Part shown: positions 22,296 through 34,290 of the stretch, piece by piece
How the letters are laid out: each line of letters starts with the position of its first letter
Position numbering within the stretch: position 1 is the stretch's first letter
Source: Haematobia irritans
Taxonomy: Eukaryota > Arthropoda > Insecta > Diptera > Muscidae
NCBI RefSeq assembly: GCF_050003625.1
Contig: NC_134398.1
Coordinates: 26,257,211-26,321,210 of the forward strand
Reading direction: 5' to 3'
Length of the DNA: 64,000 nucleotides
Program-made: the position numbers and the translations under genes
Notes under the pieces: generated by a model
Database searches by the model: none
The model's input: only the letters and a program-made list of their open reading frames with translations
Told to the model about the DNA's origin: nothing

Positions 22296-23262
22296 AAAAC
22301 AATCAATCACATAAATCAACAAAACTATACACTTGTTTTTTTTTAACAACTTTCTTATTTCTCTAATAAAAAATTCTAAATAAAATAACCAAAAACCAAT
22401 GTTTTCTAATCAATAAAATCTACCACACAAATCCGCCTAAAAAATTATGCCCACACAAAAATAATCAAAACATCTATGATTCCAATACGGACAGAAATTA
22501 TAGCAAAACTATTTCATACAATCGATCATATACGATCGATAATTAATGAAAATAATACCGTCCATTAAATATGTATTATTATTTTTTTTTTGTTAGATTT
22601 ACCATCATGACATCATTTCATTGATAATTGAAATCCCTTCTCCAAAAATTTTGCAAAAATAGAATGAAATCACACAATATTGTGCTGAATTCACAATTAT
22701 TACTCAACTCTATGGGCTAAGCCTATTATTGAAATCTGTGCAAAAATTTTGCACGCCACAGAAAACAACCACAAAAAAAGAAAGAATTTAGACTTGTGGC
22801 AATCAGTATCACCTAAAATTGAGGTGAATAAACTCTTTTGAAGAATACAAAAGGTATTGTTGTTTCTTTTTATTTTTTTTTTTTGCGTAATTGCAAATTC
22901 TCAACCGCACCTTTATCTCATCACCGCAATTTTTTTAAGTCACAACTTTTGGTCCATCATCTCATAATATAATGACACAGCTCATAAACAGCATATTCTA
23001 CAATACATTTGGAGCAATAACAAGCACAATTGGAAAGAATGATTTGAAGACATAGAAAAGGCAGTTGTGCTGTACGTATATGGTTGATACCGACTACATA
23101 GGCATATCCTGTCGTCGTTCTAAAAATATTTCAAGAAAATTTTACGAAAATTTAAGTTTGAATCATCTTGGTTTTGAAAATGTAAAATAGAGATTTGCCT
23201 TTTATATATCGGACAAGAATTAATCTTCGAAAATCGCTTTATTTTTGTTTTGTCAAAACATA
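22296..23262. other. Repeat-poor AT-rich gap
   Basis: No gene, RNA or mobile element recognised. Confidence 0.3.
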
Positions 23263-23263
23263 C

Positions 23264-23762
23264 ACCGAAAAAAAACCGTAGGTTAACTAGTGATTTTTTA
23301 TTGAAAACAAAAATTATCTGTAGTTAAATTTTATTATTTTTTTCGAACCAACTGTCGAAGCACTTTTGCCTCTCTAATTGAGGTATTCTAAACACATTAA
23401 CCGCTTCATTAGTTGTCGAACAGTCGACTCCTCTTTACTTTCCGATTCATACGCGTAAATCCATGATTTACGCGTATGAATCTTTTGAAGCACCGCGATC
23501 ATATTTTAGGAGCATTTCCTTGGACCAATCGACACGATCCGTTCTTTTGAGCAAATGTCAAATTGTGTGTGATCCAAAGCGAACAATTTTTTTGACGGTC
23601 AAATGTTGAATGTATGCTGGTTTAATAATGGCTAAGATTGTTTCAATCTCATGATAGGTCACATCTTGCAATATCAATTGAAGCACAGCATCAATGGTTT
23701 CCTGAACAACAACTGATTTTGGACGACCTTCACGAAATTCTTCTTGACATGAACTGCGACGA
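23264..23762 (-). pseudogene. Internally deleted mariner transposase remnant
   Basis: Reads on the minus strand. From 23,757 downward the peptide runs SSCQEEFREGRPKSVVV, then ETIDAVLQLILQD, then YHEIETILAI. In a second frame it continues VDWSKEMLLKYDRGASKDSY. This is the N-terminal helix-turn-helix and linker part of a mariner (DD34D) transposase. A C-terminal piece, IPQLERQKCFDSWFEK, follows at about 23,330-23,385, so the catalytic core with its three aspartates is deleted. A stop and frameshifts interrupt the N-terminal part. At the deletion point is a perfect 18-bp foldback (23,444-23,482). The 5' side is cut at 23,761 by a K element. A terminus-like TACACCGAAAAAAAACCG lies at 23,264. Confidence 0.7.
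23444..23482. repeat. Perfect 18-bp foldback with 3-base loop
   Basis: GATTCATACGCGTAAATC at 23444-23461, loop CAT, and its exact inverse at 23465-23482. It lies at the deletion junction of the mariner remnant. Confidence 0.85.
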
Positions 23763-25905
23763 CGGTTGCTACTCCTGCCAAAAATAATCTACCGAAATTT
23801 CAAGAAAATTTTATCACAAATCTGCTAAATTAAACAAAAAATCAAAAAATCATCACATTATGTTTTTCTATTAACACTTTTGTCAAAATTTTATTTCTGT
23901 AGAACATTTTTCAAAATTTTATTTCTATAGAAAATTTTGTCAACATTTTATTTCTATAGAAAACTTTGTCAAAATTTTATTTCTTTAGAGAATTTTGTCA
24001 AAATCGTATTTCTATAATTTTGTCAAAATTTTATTGCTATAGAAAATTTTGTCAAAATTTTATTTCTATAAAAAATTTTGTCAAAATTTTATTTCTATAG
24101 AAAATTTTGCCAAAATCTAATTTTTATAGAAAATGTTGTCAAAATTTTATTTCTCTAGGAAATTTTGTCAAACTGTTATTTCTATAGAAAATTTTGTCAA
24201 AATTTTATTTTTATAGAAAATTTTGACAAAATTTTATTTCTATAGACAATTTTGTCAAAATTTTATTTCTGTAAATAATTTTGTCAAAATATAATTTCTA
24301 TAAAAAAATTTTCCAAAATTTTCCAAAATTTTCTCAAAATTTTATTTCTATAGAAAATTTTGCCAAAATCCAATTTGTATAGAAAATTTTGTCAAAAGTT
24401 TATTTCTCTAGGAAATTTTGTCAAAATTTAATTTCTCTAGGTAATTTTGTCAAAATTTTATTTCTCTAGGAAATTTTGTCAAAATTTTATTTCTGTAGGT
24501 AATTTTTTCAAAATTTTATTTCTATAGAAAATTTTGCCAAAATTTTATTTCTATAGAAAATTTTGCCAAAATTTTATTACTATAGAAAATTTTATCAAAA
24601 TTTTATTTCTATAGAAAATTTTGTCAAAATTTTATTTCTATAAAAAATTTTGTCAAAATTGTATTTCTATAGAAAATTTTGTCAAAATTTTATTTCTATA
24701 GAAAATTTTCTCGAAATTATTTCACGATTAAATGCTATTTTTTTGGACGGGATGAATCTTTTAACAACGCAAATAGCACTCGTATATCACAACGTTCTGA
24801 GTACGTATAACTGCCCCCTAGGGTTCGTTCCAACGCCTGGTTGCTCAAAAACTAAAATCGAGGAATGGGTATATAATTTCAAATAAAATTTAAAGAATAT
24901 CAGACAAAAAATCTTTGTCACATTATGTTGACACTTTTGTCAAAATTTTATTTCTGTAGAACATTTTGTCAAAATTTTATTTCTATAGAAAATTTTACCA
25001 AAATTTTATTACTACAGAAAATTTTTGTCAAAATTTTATTTCTATAGAAAATTTTGTCAAACTGTTATTTCTATAGAAAATTTTTGTCAAAATTTTATTT
25101 CTATAGAAAATTTTGTCAAAATTTTATTTCTATAAAAAATTTTGTCAAAATTTTATTTCTATAAAAATTTTTGTCAAAATTTTATTTCTATAGACAATTT
25201 TGTGAACATTTTATTTTTCTAGGCAATTTTGTCAAAATTTTATTTCTATAGAAATTTTTTGCCCAAATTTTATTTCTATAGAAAATTTTGTCAAAATTTA
25301 ATTTCTATAGAACATTTTTGTCAAAGTTTTATGGTATTTCTATAGAAAATTTTCTCGAAATTATTTCACGATTAAATTCTATTTTTTGGACGGATGAATC
25401 TTTTAATCACACAACACAGACGGATGAATCTTTTAATAACACAAATAACACTCGTATATCACAACGTTCTGAGTACGTATAACTGCTCCCTAGGGTTTGT
25501 TCCAACGCATGGTTGCTCAAAAACTAAAATCGAGGAATGGGTATATAATTTCAAATAATATTTAAAGAACATCTAACAAAAAATCTTTGTCACATTATGT
25601 TTTTCTATTGACACTTTTGTCAAAATTTTATTTCTATAGAAAATGTTGTCAAAATTTTCTTTCTATAAAAAATTTGTCAAAATTTTATTTCTACAGAAAA
25701 TTTTGTCAAAATTTTATTTCTATAGAAAATTTTTTTAAAATTTTATTTCTATAGAATATTTTGCCAAAATTTTATTTATATAGAAAATTTTGCCAAAATT
25801 TTATTTCTATATAAAATTTTGCCAAAATTTTATTTCTATAGAAAATTTTGCCAAAATTTTATATCTATAGAAAATTTTGCCAAAATTTTGTCAAAATGGT
25901 TGACC
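23761..25905 (+). mobile_element. K element copy 4 with large internal duplication
   Basis: The left terminus CGACGGTTGCTACTCCTGCC is followed by AAAAATAATCTACCGAAATT. The arrays at about 23,875-24,720, 24,945-25,360 and 25,610-25,900 (TTTTGTCAAAATTTTATTTC units) are separated by two copies of a ~220-bp non-array segment (24,715-24,945 and 25,355-25,610). Frames at 24,650-24,886 and 25,288-25,482 cover the array and spacer and are not genes. The right terminus is not evident; the array ends at a short fragment with TCCAATATTTCGGTTGACTT. Confidence 0.75.
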
Positions 25906-27542
25906 TTTTTATTTTATTTTTAAGCAATACTTATCATAGTTTCGGCTATAGGTCGATTAAAAACCATAAGATTGATGTTTTTATTTAAATTTTATTTCCA
26001 ATATTTCGGTTGACTTCGTCAAAACCGTTTTCAAAGATTTATTCTGTTGTGCACAGCTTCACACTCTGTTTTACACTGTAAACTGTGTAAAATGTGGCGC
26101 TGGGGCAATTTTACAAATTCCAACATCATTTTTATTTTTCTTCAAAATATAAAATGTTTTAAGTCTACTGCATAATAAACCATCATTTTTTTAGATGTCA
26201 GTTTTTTTTCAGTATATCAGTATTATTATTCGGAAATCTTCCAAAGGCAATCTTTCCAGGTAATCTGCCGTAATATAAACCATCCTATTAATACCCTCTT
26301 TCCAGTCAGCATGTACAAAAGCCGTCTATCTCATCAAAAACTTCAACATTTTCTATTCCCTTGTCTGTCAGTTCTCTGGACAAATATTCTTTCTTACCAT
26401 AGAACAACTTATCTATTCTTACTTACTTTATACTCACTGACAATACAACACCAAAAGCTCTCAACCAAATTAGATCATTAATAAAAATGAAATGAAAAGA
26501 ACCCGCAAACAAACTCCTTAAATCTTTCTAAGAACATTGATGTGCTCACTCATTCTTCGATGATTGTGTCCGTCCATGGTTTTTAAGGAAGTGGCGCTGT
26601 TTTTGCATTACGATTTGTGGTCTATGATGTTAACGTTTATTCAACACATAATTAATTCATCATCTATTTCAAGACAAAGGTAAGTGGCCGCTGTTTTTAT
26701 TTGATTTTCTGGTGTTTTTTCGTTTTGTTTTTTTCTTTATTATTATTTTTGGCCTCAGATTGCATTACACGTACACACATTAGCCTTTTGAGTAAAGCAC
26801 AGCTCTAAAAAATTTATTTCTGTCCATTGAATAAATGACCAATGGCGGTACAGCTTTTTGATCTTCATCATCCAGGTTTTTGTTGAAAATTTTCTTTGGG
26901 GGAGTCTCATTTTGTTTTGTTTTGATGATTTTGATTTATGTAGCCCGATTAGAATAAAATAATAAATGCACAATCACGTAATGTTATGATTATTATCGCA
27001 ATGTTTAGTTCAATTCTACAATACCCCATAAATTGATAATATTGACTTATCGTAATAATATGATCATTGGTGAACCTCAATAGTAAGCGGACTTAAAAGT
27101 GAAGGTTTTTGTTGAAAAGTAAAATTTATTGCGTTAAATGCAGTAGCCAGTCATTATAATGCATATTAATTGATTTTGTATTTATCGGGAATCTGCCATT
27201 AGACATAGCAATGAATAATAAAGTTTGTTTCTTAAGTCTTTCGTTTCCATTAAGTCTATATGAATATGAGAGTTATACAAGAAATGGTGATATAAGTTCA
27301 TACACAATAAATAGTCTGAAAAAAACACTTTTGCAAACACGAAAATGTTCATCGGAGATGGACAATGGGAGAAGCTGTTATTTCTAAATGTACTCTAGTT
27401 AGTCAGACTGCCATTGCAATAAGGATTGATTTGAACTCAATCTTGTAAATTTGAGTTTTGATACTTGTAATTTTTTAATATTTGTTAGAAAAGGGAATCC
27501 ACACCTTTTCACAAAAAAACAGGATCTTGGTTTCAATCACAT
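25906..27542. other. Repeat-poor gap with one motif copy
   Basis: About 25,985-26,060 carries CCAATATTTCGGTTGACTTC, whose complement recurs at about 31,865, probably the end of another dispersed repeat. A GACAAAG/GTAAGT donor-like site at about 26,680 has no coding support. The 72-codon minus frame at 26,755-26,973 is not called. Confidence 0.3.
27223..27247 (+). promoter_or_regulatory. Recurring 24-bp motif, copy 4
   Basis: TTTCTTAAGTCTTTCGTTT core preceded by GTTTG. Function unknown. Confidence 0.4.
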
Positions 27543-28092
27543 TTGTATACCCTCCACCATAGGACGGAGGTATATTAACTTTGTCATTCCGTTTGTAACA
27601 CATCGAAATATTGCTCCAAGACCACATAAAGTATATATATTCTGGGTCGTGGTGAAATTCTGAGTCGGTCTAAGCATGTCCGTCCGTCCGTCTGTTGAAA
27701 TCACGAACGGAACAAGCTATCGACTTGAAACTTGGCACAAGTAGTTGTTATTGATGTAGGTCACATGGTATTGCATATGGGCCACATCGGTCCATAATTA
27801 TATATAGCCCCCATATAAACCGATCCCCAGATTTGACTTGCGGAGCCTCTAAGAGAAGCAAATTTCATCCGATTCGGTTGAAATTTGGTAATTGGCGTAA
27901 GTATATGGTATCAAACAACCATGCCAGAATTGGTATATATCGGTCCCCCATATAAATCGATCCCCAGATTTGACCTCCGGAACCTGCTGGAGGAGCGAAA
28001 TACATCCGATCCAGTTGAAATTTGGAACGTGGTGTTAGTATAAGGCCGCTAACAACCATGCCAAAATTGGTCCATATCGGTCTATAGTTATA

Positions 28093-29016
28093 AAGGGTGG
28101 TTAAATTGTAAGGGCCGATGTTGAATGTGAACCACACCTAAACGCCAAGTTTTTTTTTTCGAATTTTATTTGACATTTCTCTATTTCAGACTTACTCAAT
28201 TTGAACCATGGAGAGATACACAATCCAACAACGTGTTAAGTGGTTCCAAGAAATGGCAACAGTGGATGATCAATTTTTGAAGAAAATCATCATCAGTGAT
28301 GAGGCACATTTTCACCTCAGTGGATTCGTCAATAAACAGAATTACCGCATTTGGGCGAATGAGAATCCAAGAGTGATTGTCGAAAAACCAATGCACCCAC
28401 AAAGAGTGACTGTTTTGTGCGGTTTATGGGCTGGCGGCATCATCGGGCCGCATTTTTTTCCAAAATGAGGCCGGTCAGGCAGTTAATGTGAATGGTGTTC
28501 GCTATCGTGAGATGATAACGAACTTTTCATGGCCCGAATTGGAAGATGTGGATGTGGACGATATGTGGTTTCAGCAGGACGGTGCCACTTGCCACACAGC
28601 TAACGAAACAATGGCTCTTTTGCGCAACAAATTCAATGGCCGTGTTATCTCACGTAATGGCGATGTCAATTGGCCGCCAAGATCATGTGATTTGACACCG
28701 TTGGACTTTTTTCTTTGGGGTTATTTGAAAGAAAAGGTGTACGTCGATAAGCCAGCAATAATTCAAGAGCTAAAGGATGAGATAATTCGACACATTAACG
28801 GCATAGAACCTCCATTATGCCTCAGCGTCATCGAAAATTTGGACCATCGGATGGAGGTGTGCCACCGAGGTCGCGGCGCCCATTTGGCCAATATTTTGTT
28901 CCATACATACTTGAGTAATATCAATATATCATAATAAAATAAAATTACAATAATTTCCTAAATAGTTTGTGTTTTATTCAAAATCAACATCGGTTCTTGA
29001 GATTTTAACCACCCTT
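28093..29016 (+). mobile_element. DD41D mariner-type transposon, internally deleted
   Basis: Terminal inverted repeats of about 35 bp with small mismatches start AAGGGTGGTTAAA and share CGATGTTGA inside. TA flanks both sides (28091-28092 and 29017-29018). Removing the element and one TA restores AGTTATATATAGCC, the exact sequence of the empty site in family B copy 4 at about 35,473. The total length is 924 bp, against about 1.3 kb for full-length relatives, so the copy is non-autonomous. Confidence 0.9.
28208..28934 (+). pseudogene. Mariner-superfamily transposase (DD41D), N-terminally deleted and frameshifted
   Basis: Cut-and-paste transposase of the IS630/Tc1/mariner superfamily. The first frame (28,208-28,468) begins MERYTIQQRVKWFQ, the usual start. 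It then jumps almost directly to the catalytic domain (KKIIISDEAHFHLSGFVN, first Asp), so the helix-turn-helix DNA-binding region is missing. At about 28,455-28,461 one extra base in a T/C run shifts the frame; without it a TGA at 28,466 ends translation. The second frame (to 28,934) holds WFQQDGATCHTA (second Asp) and CDLTPLDFFLWGYLK (third Asp). Forty-one residues separate the second and third Asp, which defines the DD41D spacing (rosa-like group). All three catalytic aspartates are kept, so decay is recent, but the product could not bind its ends. The 148-codon second frame starts with GTG only as an artefact. Confidence 0.85.
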
Positions 29017-29070
29017 TATATAGCCGATCCCCAATCACACAAAAATTGGTCTATATCGGTTCATAATCAT

Positions 29071-29862
29071 GGTTGTCACTCGAACCAAAAATAATTTGCC
29101 AAAATATTATTTCTATAGAAACTTTTGTCAAAATTTTATTTCTATAGAAAATTTTGTCAACATTTTATTTCTGTAGAAAATTTTGTAAAAATTTTATTTC
29201 TATAGAAAATTTTGTCAACATTTTAATTCTATAGAAAATGTTGTCATCTTATTTCTATAGAAAATTTTGTCAACATCTTATTTCTATAGAAAATTTTGTC
29301 AAAATTTTTACTTCTATAGAAAATTTTGTCAAAATTTTACTTCTATACAAAATTTTTTCAAAATTTTTACTTCTATAGAAAATTTTGTCAACATTTTATT
29401 TCTATAGAAAATTTTGTCAACATCTTATTTCTATAAAAAATTTTGTCAACCTTTTATTTCTATAGAAAATTTTGTCAAAATTTTTACTTCTATAGAAAAT
29501 TTTGTCAAAATTTTTACTTCTATAGAAAATTTTGTCAAAATTTTATTTCGATAGAAAATTTTGTCAAAATTTTATATCTATAGAAAATTTTGTCAAAATT
29601 TTTACTTCTATAAAAAATTTTGTCACAATTTTATTTCGATAGAAAATTTTGTCAAAATTTTATATCTATAGAAAATTTTGTCAAAATTTTATATCTATAG
29701 AAAATTTTACAAAATTTTATTTCTATAGAAAATTTTGTCAAAATATTATTTCTATAGAAAATTTTGTTAAAATTTAATTTCTATAGAAAATTTTATTAAC
29801 ATTTAATTTCTATAGAAAATGTTGTCAACATTTTATTTCTATAGAAAATTCTGTCAAACTGA
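29071..29862 (+). mobile_element. K element copy 5 inside a B element
   Basis: The left terminus ATGGTTGTCACTCGAACC is followed by AAAAATAATTTGCC. An array of about 26 units then runs to 29,862, including a variant sub-family with AAATTTTTACTTCTATAGA that occurs in adjacent pairs. The right terminus is absent; B sequence resumes directly. Confidence 0.75.
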
Positions 29863-30113
29863 ATTATATACGTATTTAATCGGCCTTTTTTAGTTTAATA
29901 TATACCACATATGGACTAACTTACAATTTAGAAGACGATGTTAAGAAGTTTTAAGATACCTTGCCATCGGCAAGTGTTACCGCAACCCAGGTAATTCGAT
30001 TGTGGATAACAGTCTTTAGAGGGAGTTTCTACGCAATCCATGGTGGAAGGTACATATGTTAAGCTTCGACCTGGCCGAACTTACGGCCGTATATACTTGT
30101 TTAAATTAAATTT

Positions 30114-31020
30114 TATTTAATTAATTGCGTCTAACACAAAAATTATAATAAAAAAAAAAATAACGACGTCAATAAAAAGAATTTACTTAATTTATTTTTT
30201 ATTTTAAATCAATCAATTTTTTGATTTATTAATGTTGCAAAATTACTTTAAATTAATTAACTATCTAATTAAAACGTTACTATTTGTATGTTAATGTATA
30301 TGCCATGCCAATTTTTCTACTAATATTTTTTATAGATTTTATTAAATTAATGCAATAATCTCCTATTCAGTTGCATCAAACGCACAATTGCATAAATAAT
30401 TTTTTGTGTGCATGCTTTAATATTACACAAATAGCTTTTGATTCATAAAATCATACGTTTTATTGTTTTCTTGAGATTTTACTTTTTGCTACAATTTTTT
30501 GCCTCCATCCCACATTTGTGTGTAGACATATGACGTATCATCATCATCTTAGATGAGAGTTAATTAATGCCACTGTTTGCCATATCATCCATTCGAATCT
30601 CATGGGAGTGCATAGACAATACAATTATGATGACTTTAACTTGACTTTTATGCCTTGAAATAATGCAGCTTTGTTTTAGTGTTACTTCATCTGATCGTCT
30701 GTTTTTTGTGTTTCTTATTTTATTGCCTAATAAGTTATTTAACAACACGTTTAAGTAATTACACTTTAGGAGGCTGTAAAAAATATAGCAAATAGCATAA
30801 TAAAGTCATAACAAAAGGGTGATTCGTAATTTATAAAGCGATTAGCAAAGCTATGTTCCAATAGCCGTCAAAAGGTGATTTTGGGCCACATCTCTAGGCC
30901 AGGAATTCAAAATTCTTGTAAAAAAAATGGCGAAAATAATTGTGATAATATGAAGTCATCTGATAAGGCCCACATAATATAACTTGCTGAAGGTATGACC
31001 TTGTGGAAGAAATTCATGGT
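30114..31020. other. AT-rich repeat-poor gap
   Basis: Nothing coding recognised. The 62-codon minus frame at 30,560-30,748 has no supporting features. Confidence 0.3.
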
Positions 31021-32700
31021 GTACAACCACGGTTGCCACTCGAGCCAAATGTAATCTACCACAAATTTATGAAAATTAAAAAAAAAAAAAAATTCAAACA
31101 AACAAATCTTATGTTGCAAAAGTTTAAGTAGAAAATTTTGTCAAAATTTAATTGCTATAGAAAATGTTGTCAACATTTTGTTTCTATAGAAAATGTTGTA
31201 AAAATTTTATTTCTATAGAAAGTTTTTTTCAAAATTTTATTTCAATAGAAAATTTTGTCAAAATTTTATTTCTATAGAAAATTTTGTCAAAATGTATTCC
31301 TATAGAAAATTTTGTCAAAATTTTATTTCTGTAGAAAATTTTGTCAAAATTTTATTTCTATGGAAAATTTTGTCAAAATTTTACTTCTATGGAAAATTTT
31401 GTGAAAAAATATTTTGTTTTTGAAAACTTTGTCAATTTTTTTTTTTTAGAAAATGTAAAAATTTTGTTTCTATACAAAGTTTTATCAGTATTTTATTTCT
31501 ATAGGAAATTTTGTCAAAATTTTATTTCTATAGAAGATTTTGTCAAAATTTTATTTCAATAGAAAATTTTGTCAAAATTTTATTTCAATAGAAAATTTTG
31601 TCAAAATTTTATTTCTATAGAAGATTTTGTCAAAATTTTATTTCAATAGAAAATTTTGTCAAAATTTTATTTCTATAGAAAATGTTGTCAAATAAATCAA
31701 TAAACGATTGTTTCTATGACCTCAAGCCGAACAAAATTAATAATCAGAAAAAATATTTTGTTTTTGAAAATGTGATCAATATTTGGTTTCTATAGAAACT
31801 TGCAGAACGAACAGCATCACACGAACTCACATACAAAATCCCAGAAGATGGTTAGTGGCACTAACCGAAATATTGGAAATAAATATTAAAACAAATCAAT
31901 AAACGATTGTTTCTATCACCTCAAGCCGAACAAAATTAATAATCAGAAAAAATATTTTGTTTTTGAAAATGTTGTCAATATTTTGTTTCTATAGAAAATG
32001 TTGTAAACATTTTGTTTCTATAGAAAATGTTGTAAAAATTTTGTTTCTATACAAAGTTTTATCCATATTTTATTTCTATAGGAAATTTTGTCAATATTTT
32101 ATTTCTATAGAAAATTTTGTCAATATTTTATTTCTATAGAAAATTTTGTCAAAATTTTATTTCTATAGACAATTTTGTCAAAATTTTTTTCTTTAATTTT
32201 TTATTTTCTACAAAGATTTAGTTAGACATAAGCCGACTAACATAAACTTTTTTGGGAAGGTTCAAGTGTAGTTCACTTTGGGTTTAGTGAATTACCCGAA
32301 TTTATTCTGATAATTGGTTGATTGGTTTGCTGCAAGTAGAGTATGCTGATGAGGAATGTGGTAATTCCGAAGCGTACGTCCATCCAACCATCTTGCAGTC
32401 TATAGGGCTTTGCCCAAATAAATTTGACAAACATTATTTTCCTCTGTCGGTTAAACTACTCTTGTAGTTTAGTCAACGCAATGTTTTTAAACTGAGCTCA
32501 AACCAACAAATAAAAGTTCATTTCCATAGAAAATTTTGTCAATATTTTATATCTATAAGAAATTTTGTTAACATTTTATTTCTATAAGAAATTTTGTCAA
32601 AATTTAATTTCTATAGAAAATTTTATAAAAATTTTATTTCCATATAAAATTTTGTCAAAATTGTATTTCTATAGTAAATTTTGTCAAAATTTTAATTCTG
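31021..32700 (+). mobile_element. K element copy 6 with internal duplication and an H insertion
   Basis: The left terminus ACCACGGTTGCCACTCGAGC is followed by TAATCTACC. Array blocks lie at about 31,135-31,690, 31,970-32,190 and 32,515-32,700. A ~75-bp non-array segment (AATCAATAAACGATTGTTTC, then CCTCAAGCCGAACAAAATTA) occurs twice, at about 31,695 and 31,895. Repeat H interrupts at 32,195-32,512. No right terminus is seen. Confidence 0.7.
32195..32512 (+). repeat. Dispersed repeat H, copy 1
   Basis: Near-identical in order and content to 46,815-47,130. Shared phrases include GGAAGGTTCAAGTGT, TTTATTCTGATAATTGGTTG, CCATCCAACCATCTTGCAGT and GGGCTTTGCCCAAATAAATT. In both places it touches a 29-bp array. 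The class is unknown and no protein is encoded. Confidence 0.7.
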
Positions 32701-33919
32701 TATACAACAGCAACCTTGTAGAGGCAGCCCGATATTTCAGGCTCGCATAGACTATGAGTGCTGCCCTATTCTATATTTAGCTCCATGACATATTTCTTGT
32801 CTTTAAGAACATTCATACGTGACAGTTTATATTTTTTAATAATTAATACAAATTATGATTTGCTTTCAAAATAAATATTTGAATTGCCATTTTAAGCATA
32901 TACCATTTTTGGCATAGTATAACCATTTTAAGTCAAAAACCAATTTCATCTACATTAACCCTAATAAATAATGATGTGAACTACATCATATCAAGAAGAA
33001 ACCTAGCTTAAAATCTTATAATTAGGAAGAAACAAATTAAATTTACAAAAAATACCGTTGATTGGCAATTCCATAGCGGGTAATAAGCCAGTTCAAAGGA
33101 ATCCCGCTGTTACATTGTTCAAAACCAAAACCGTTGAGATTTCTTTAGAATTTCGCTAATGTATGTAGACAACTTGTCTTGAAAGTCTCGTATAGAAATG
33201 TTGAAAATCAATCTGAATGGGTCTGGCAGTAAATGGAAAGGGAATGAAGCTGACATAGACGTCAACTAAAGTCGGAGATTTAGTTGATGCCTTTTAGTTG
33301 AGAACTAAGGACGAATCTCACCAGTTGCCCAAATATTTGAGTAACTACACCTCACAACATAAATGGATAATGTCCGGCCACTACTAGTTGTGTATTGGGT
33401 TGGTCCTCATCACTCAAGAACCATCAAAGACTTCTTATAAGGCCAGTCGTACAACTGTCCCTATTGGTAGGATGAACCATTGAGTCATAAATTACCCTAA
33501 GATTCCTAAGATCCTAATGACACGCAATTAAAGACATAACATAACTATCACTTCCAAGTCGCCTACCCGAACGAATTTGAGAACCTCTGATTTCTGCAAT
33601 ATTGAAACATTGCCCAATAGAGAAATTTGCAAACAAGCAACAACAACTTATACATGATATATCTCGGTGGCGAGGAGAAATTGTCAATAAAGTACCTAAT
33701 ATCCTAAATGAGCTGATTAAAAAATTGGTATAAGTGCAACAAACTTTGAAACCTTCACAGAAAAAAAGTCAGTTGTAAAACTGATGCTAACATTAACTTA
33801 TATATTTTACAAAAGTTTATTTCGTCTTAGTTTGTATTTAAAATTTTGTAAGAAATTTTCCCAACGATTTTTTTTTTTCAAGTACATCTCAAATATTTTA
33901 TGAATTTAATACGGCAATG
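32701..33919. other. Gap with a family I fragment and a GC-richer unexplained block
   Basis: About 32,715-32,800 (GAGGCAGCCCGATATTTCAG and GAGTGCTGCCC) is assigned tentatively to the same dispersed family as 4,780-4,888. About 33,050-33,720 is less AT-rich than its surroundings and unrepeated, but all frames have frequent stops. It could be a very old retroelement or a non-coding conserved block; no domain was recognised. Confidence 0.35.
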
Positions 33920-34290
33920 ATCTGACACCATATTAACTTTGTCATTCCGTTTGTAACACATCGAAATATTGCTCTAAGACCCCATAAAGTATTGGGATCG
34001 TCCGTCTGTTGAAATCATGCGAAGTTCCGAACGAAATAAGCTATCAACTTGAAACTTGGAACAAGTAGTTTTTAGTGATGTAAGTCGGATGGTATTGCAA
34101 ATGGGTCATATCGGACCACTCTTACGTACAGCCCCCATTTAAACCGACCTCCAGATTTGGCTTACGGACCGTCTTGAAGCATAAGCGTAGGAAGGCCTCT
34201 GGGGAGGGGGCTTAGACCCCCTCCAGAAAAATGTGAGCCACCCCCCCCCCCCCTCCCCGAATTTGAAAACCCATTTACGATTTTCCATTG
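33920..34290 (+). mobile_element. DINE family B fragment (copy 3) and C-tract spacer
   Basis: CATATTAACTTTGTCATTCC and the core up to about 34,167 match B, lacking the TATACCC start and part of the core (a deletion after CATAAAGTAT). A G/C-rich spacer with a run of 13 C at 34,241-34,253 then leads directly into copy 4. Confidence 0.7.

Larger units (their letters stand above)
27543..30113 (+). mobile_element. DINE-1-like element, family B copy 2, split by two insertions
   Basis: The left part (27,543-28,092) starts TATACCCTCCACCATAGGAC and holds the AACACATCGAAATATTGCTC and GTCCGTCCGTCTGTTGAAAT core plus three ~153-bp units. A mariner occupies 28,093-29,016, then a short B piece follows to 29,070. 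A K element occupies 29,071-29,862. The right part (29,863-30,113) ends GGCCGAACTTACGGCCGTAT then ATACTTGTTT. Compared with copy 4, about 130 bp of B sequence is lost at the K insertion. Confidence 0.8.

Noticed and set aside
33050..33720. Possible degraded LTR retrotransposon coding region
   Set aside because: All frames have frequent stops and no protease, RT or integrase motif was visible. Kept only as an unexplained block.
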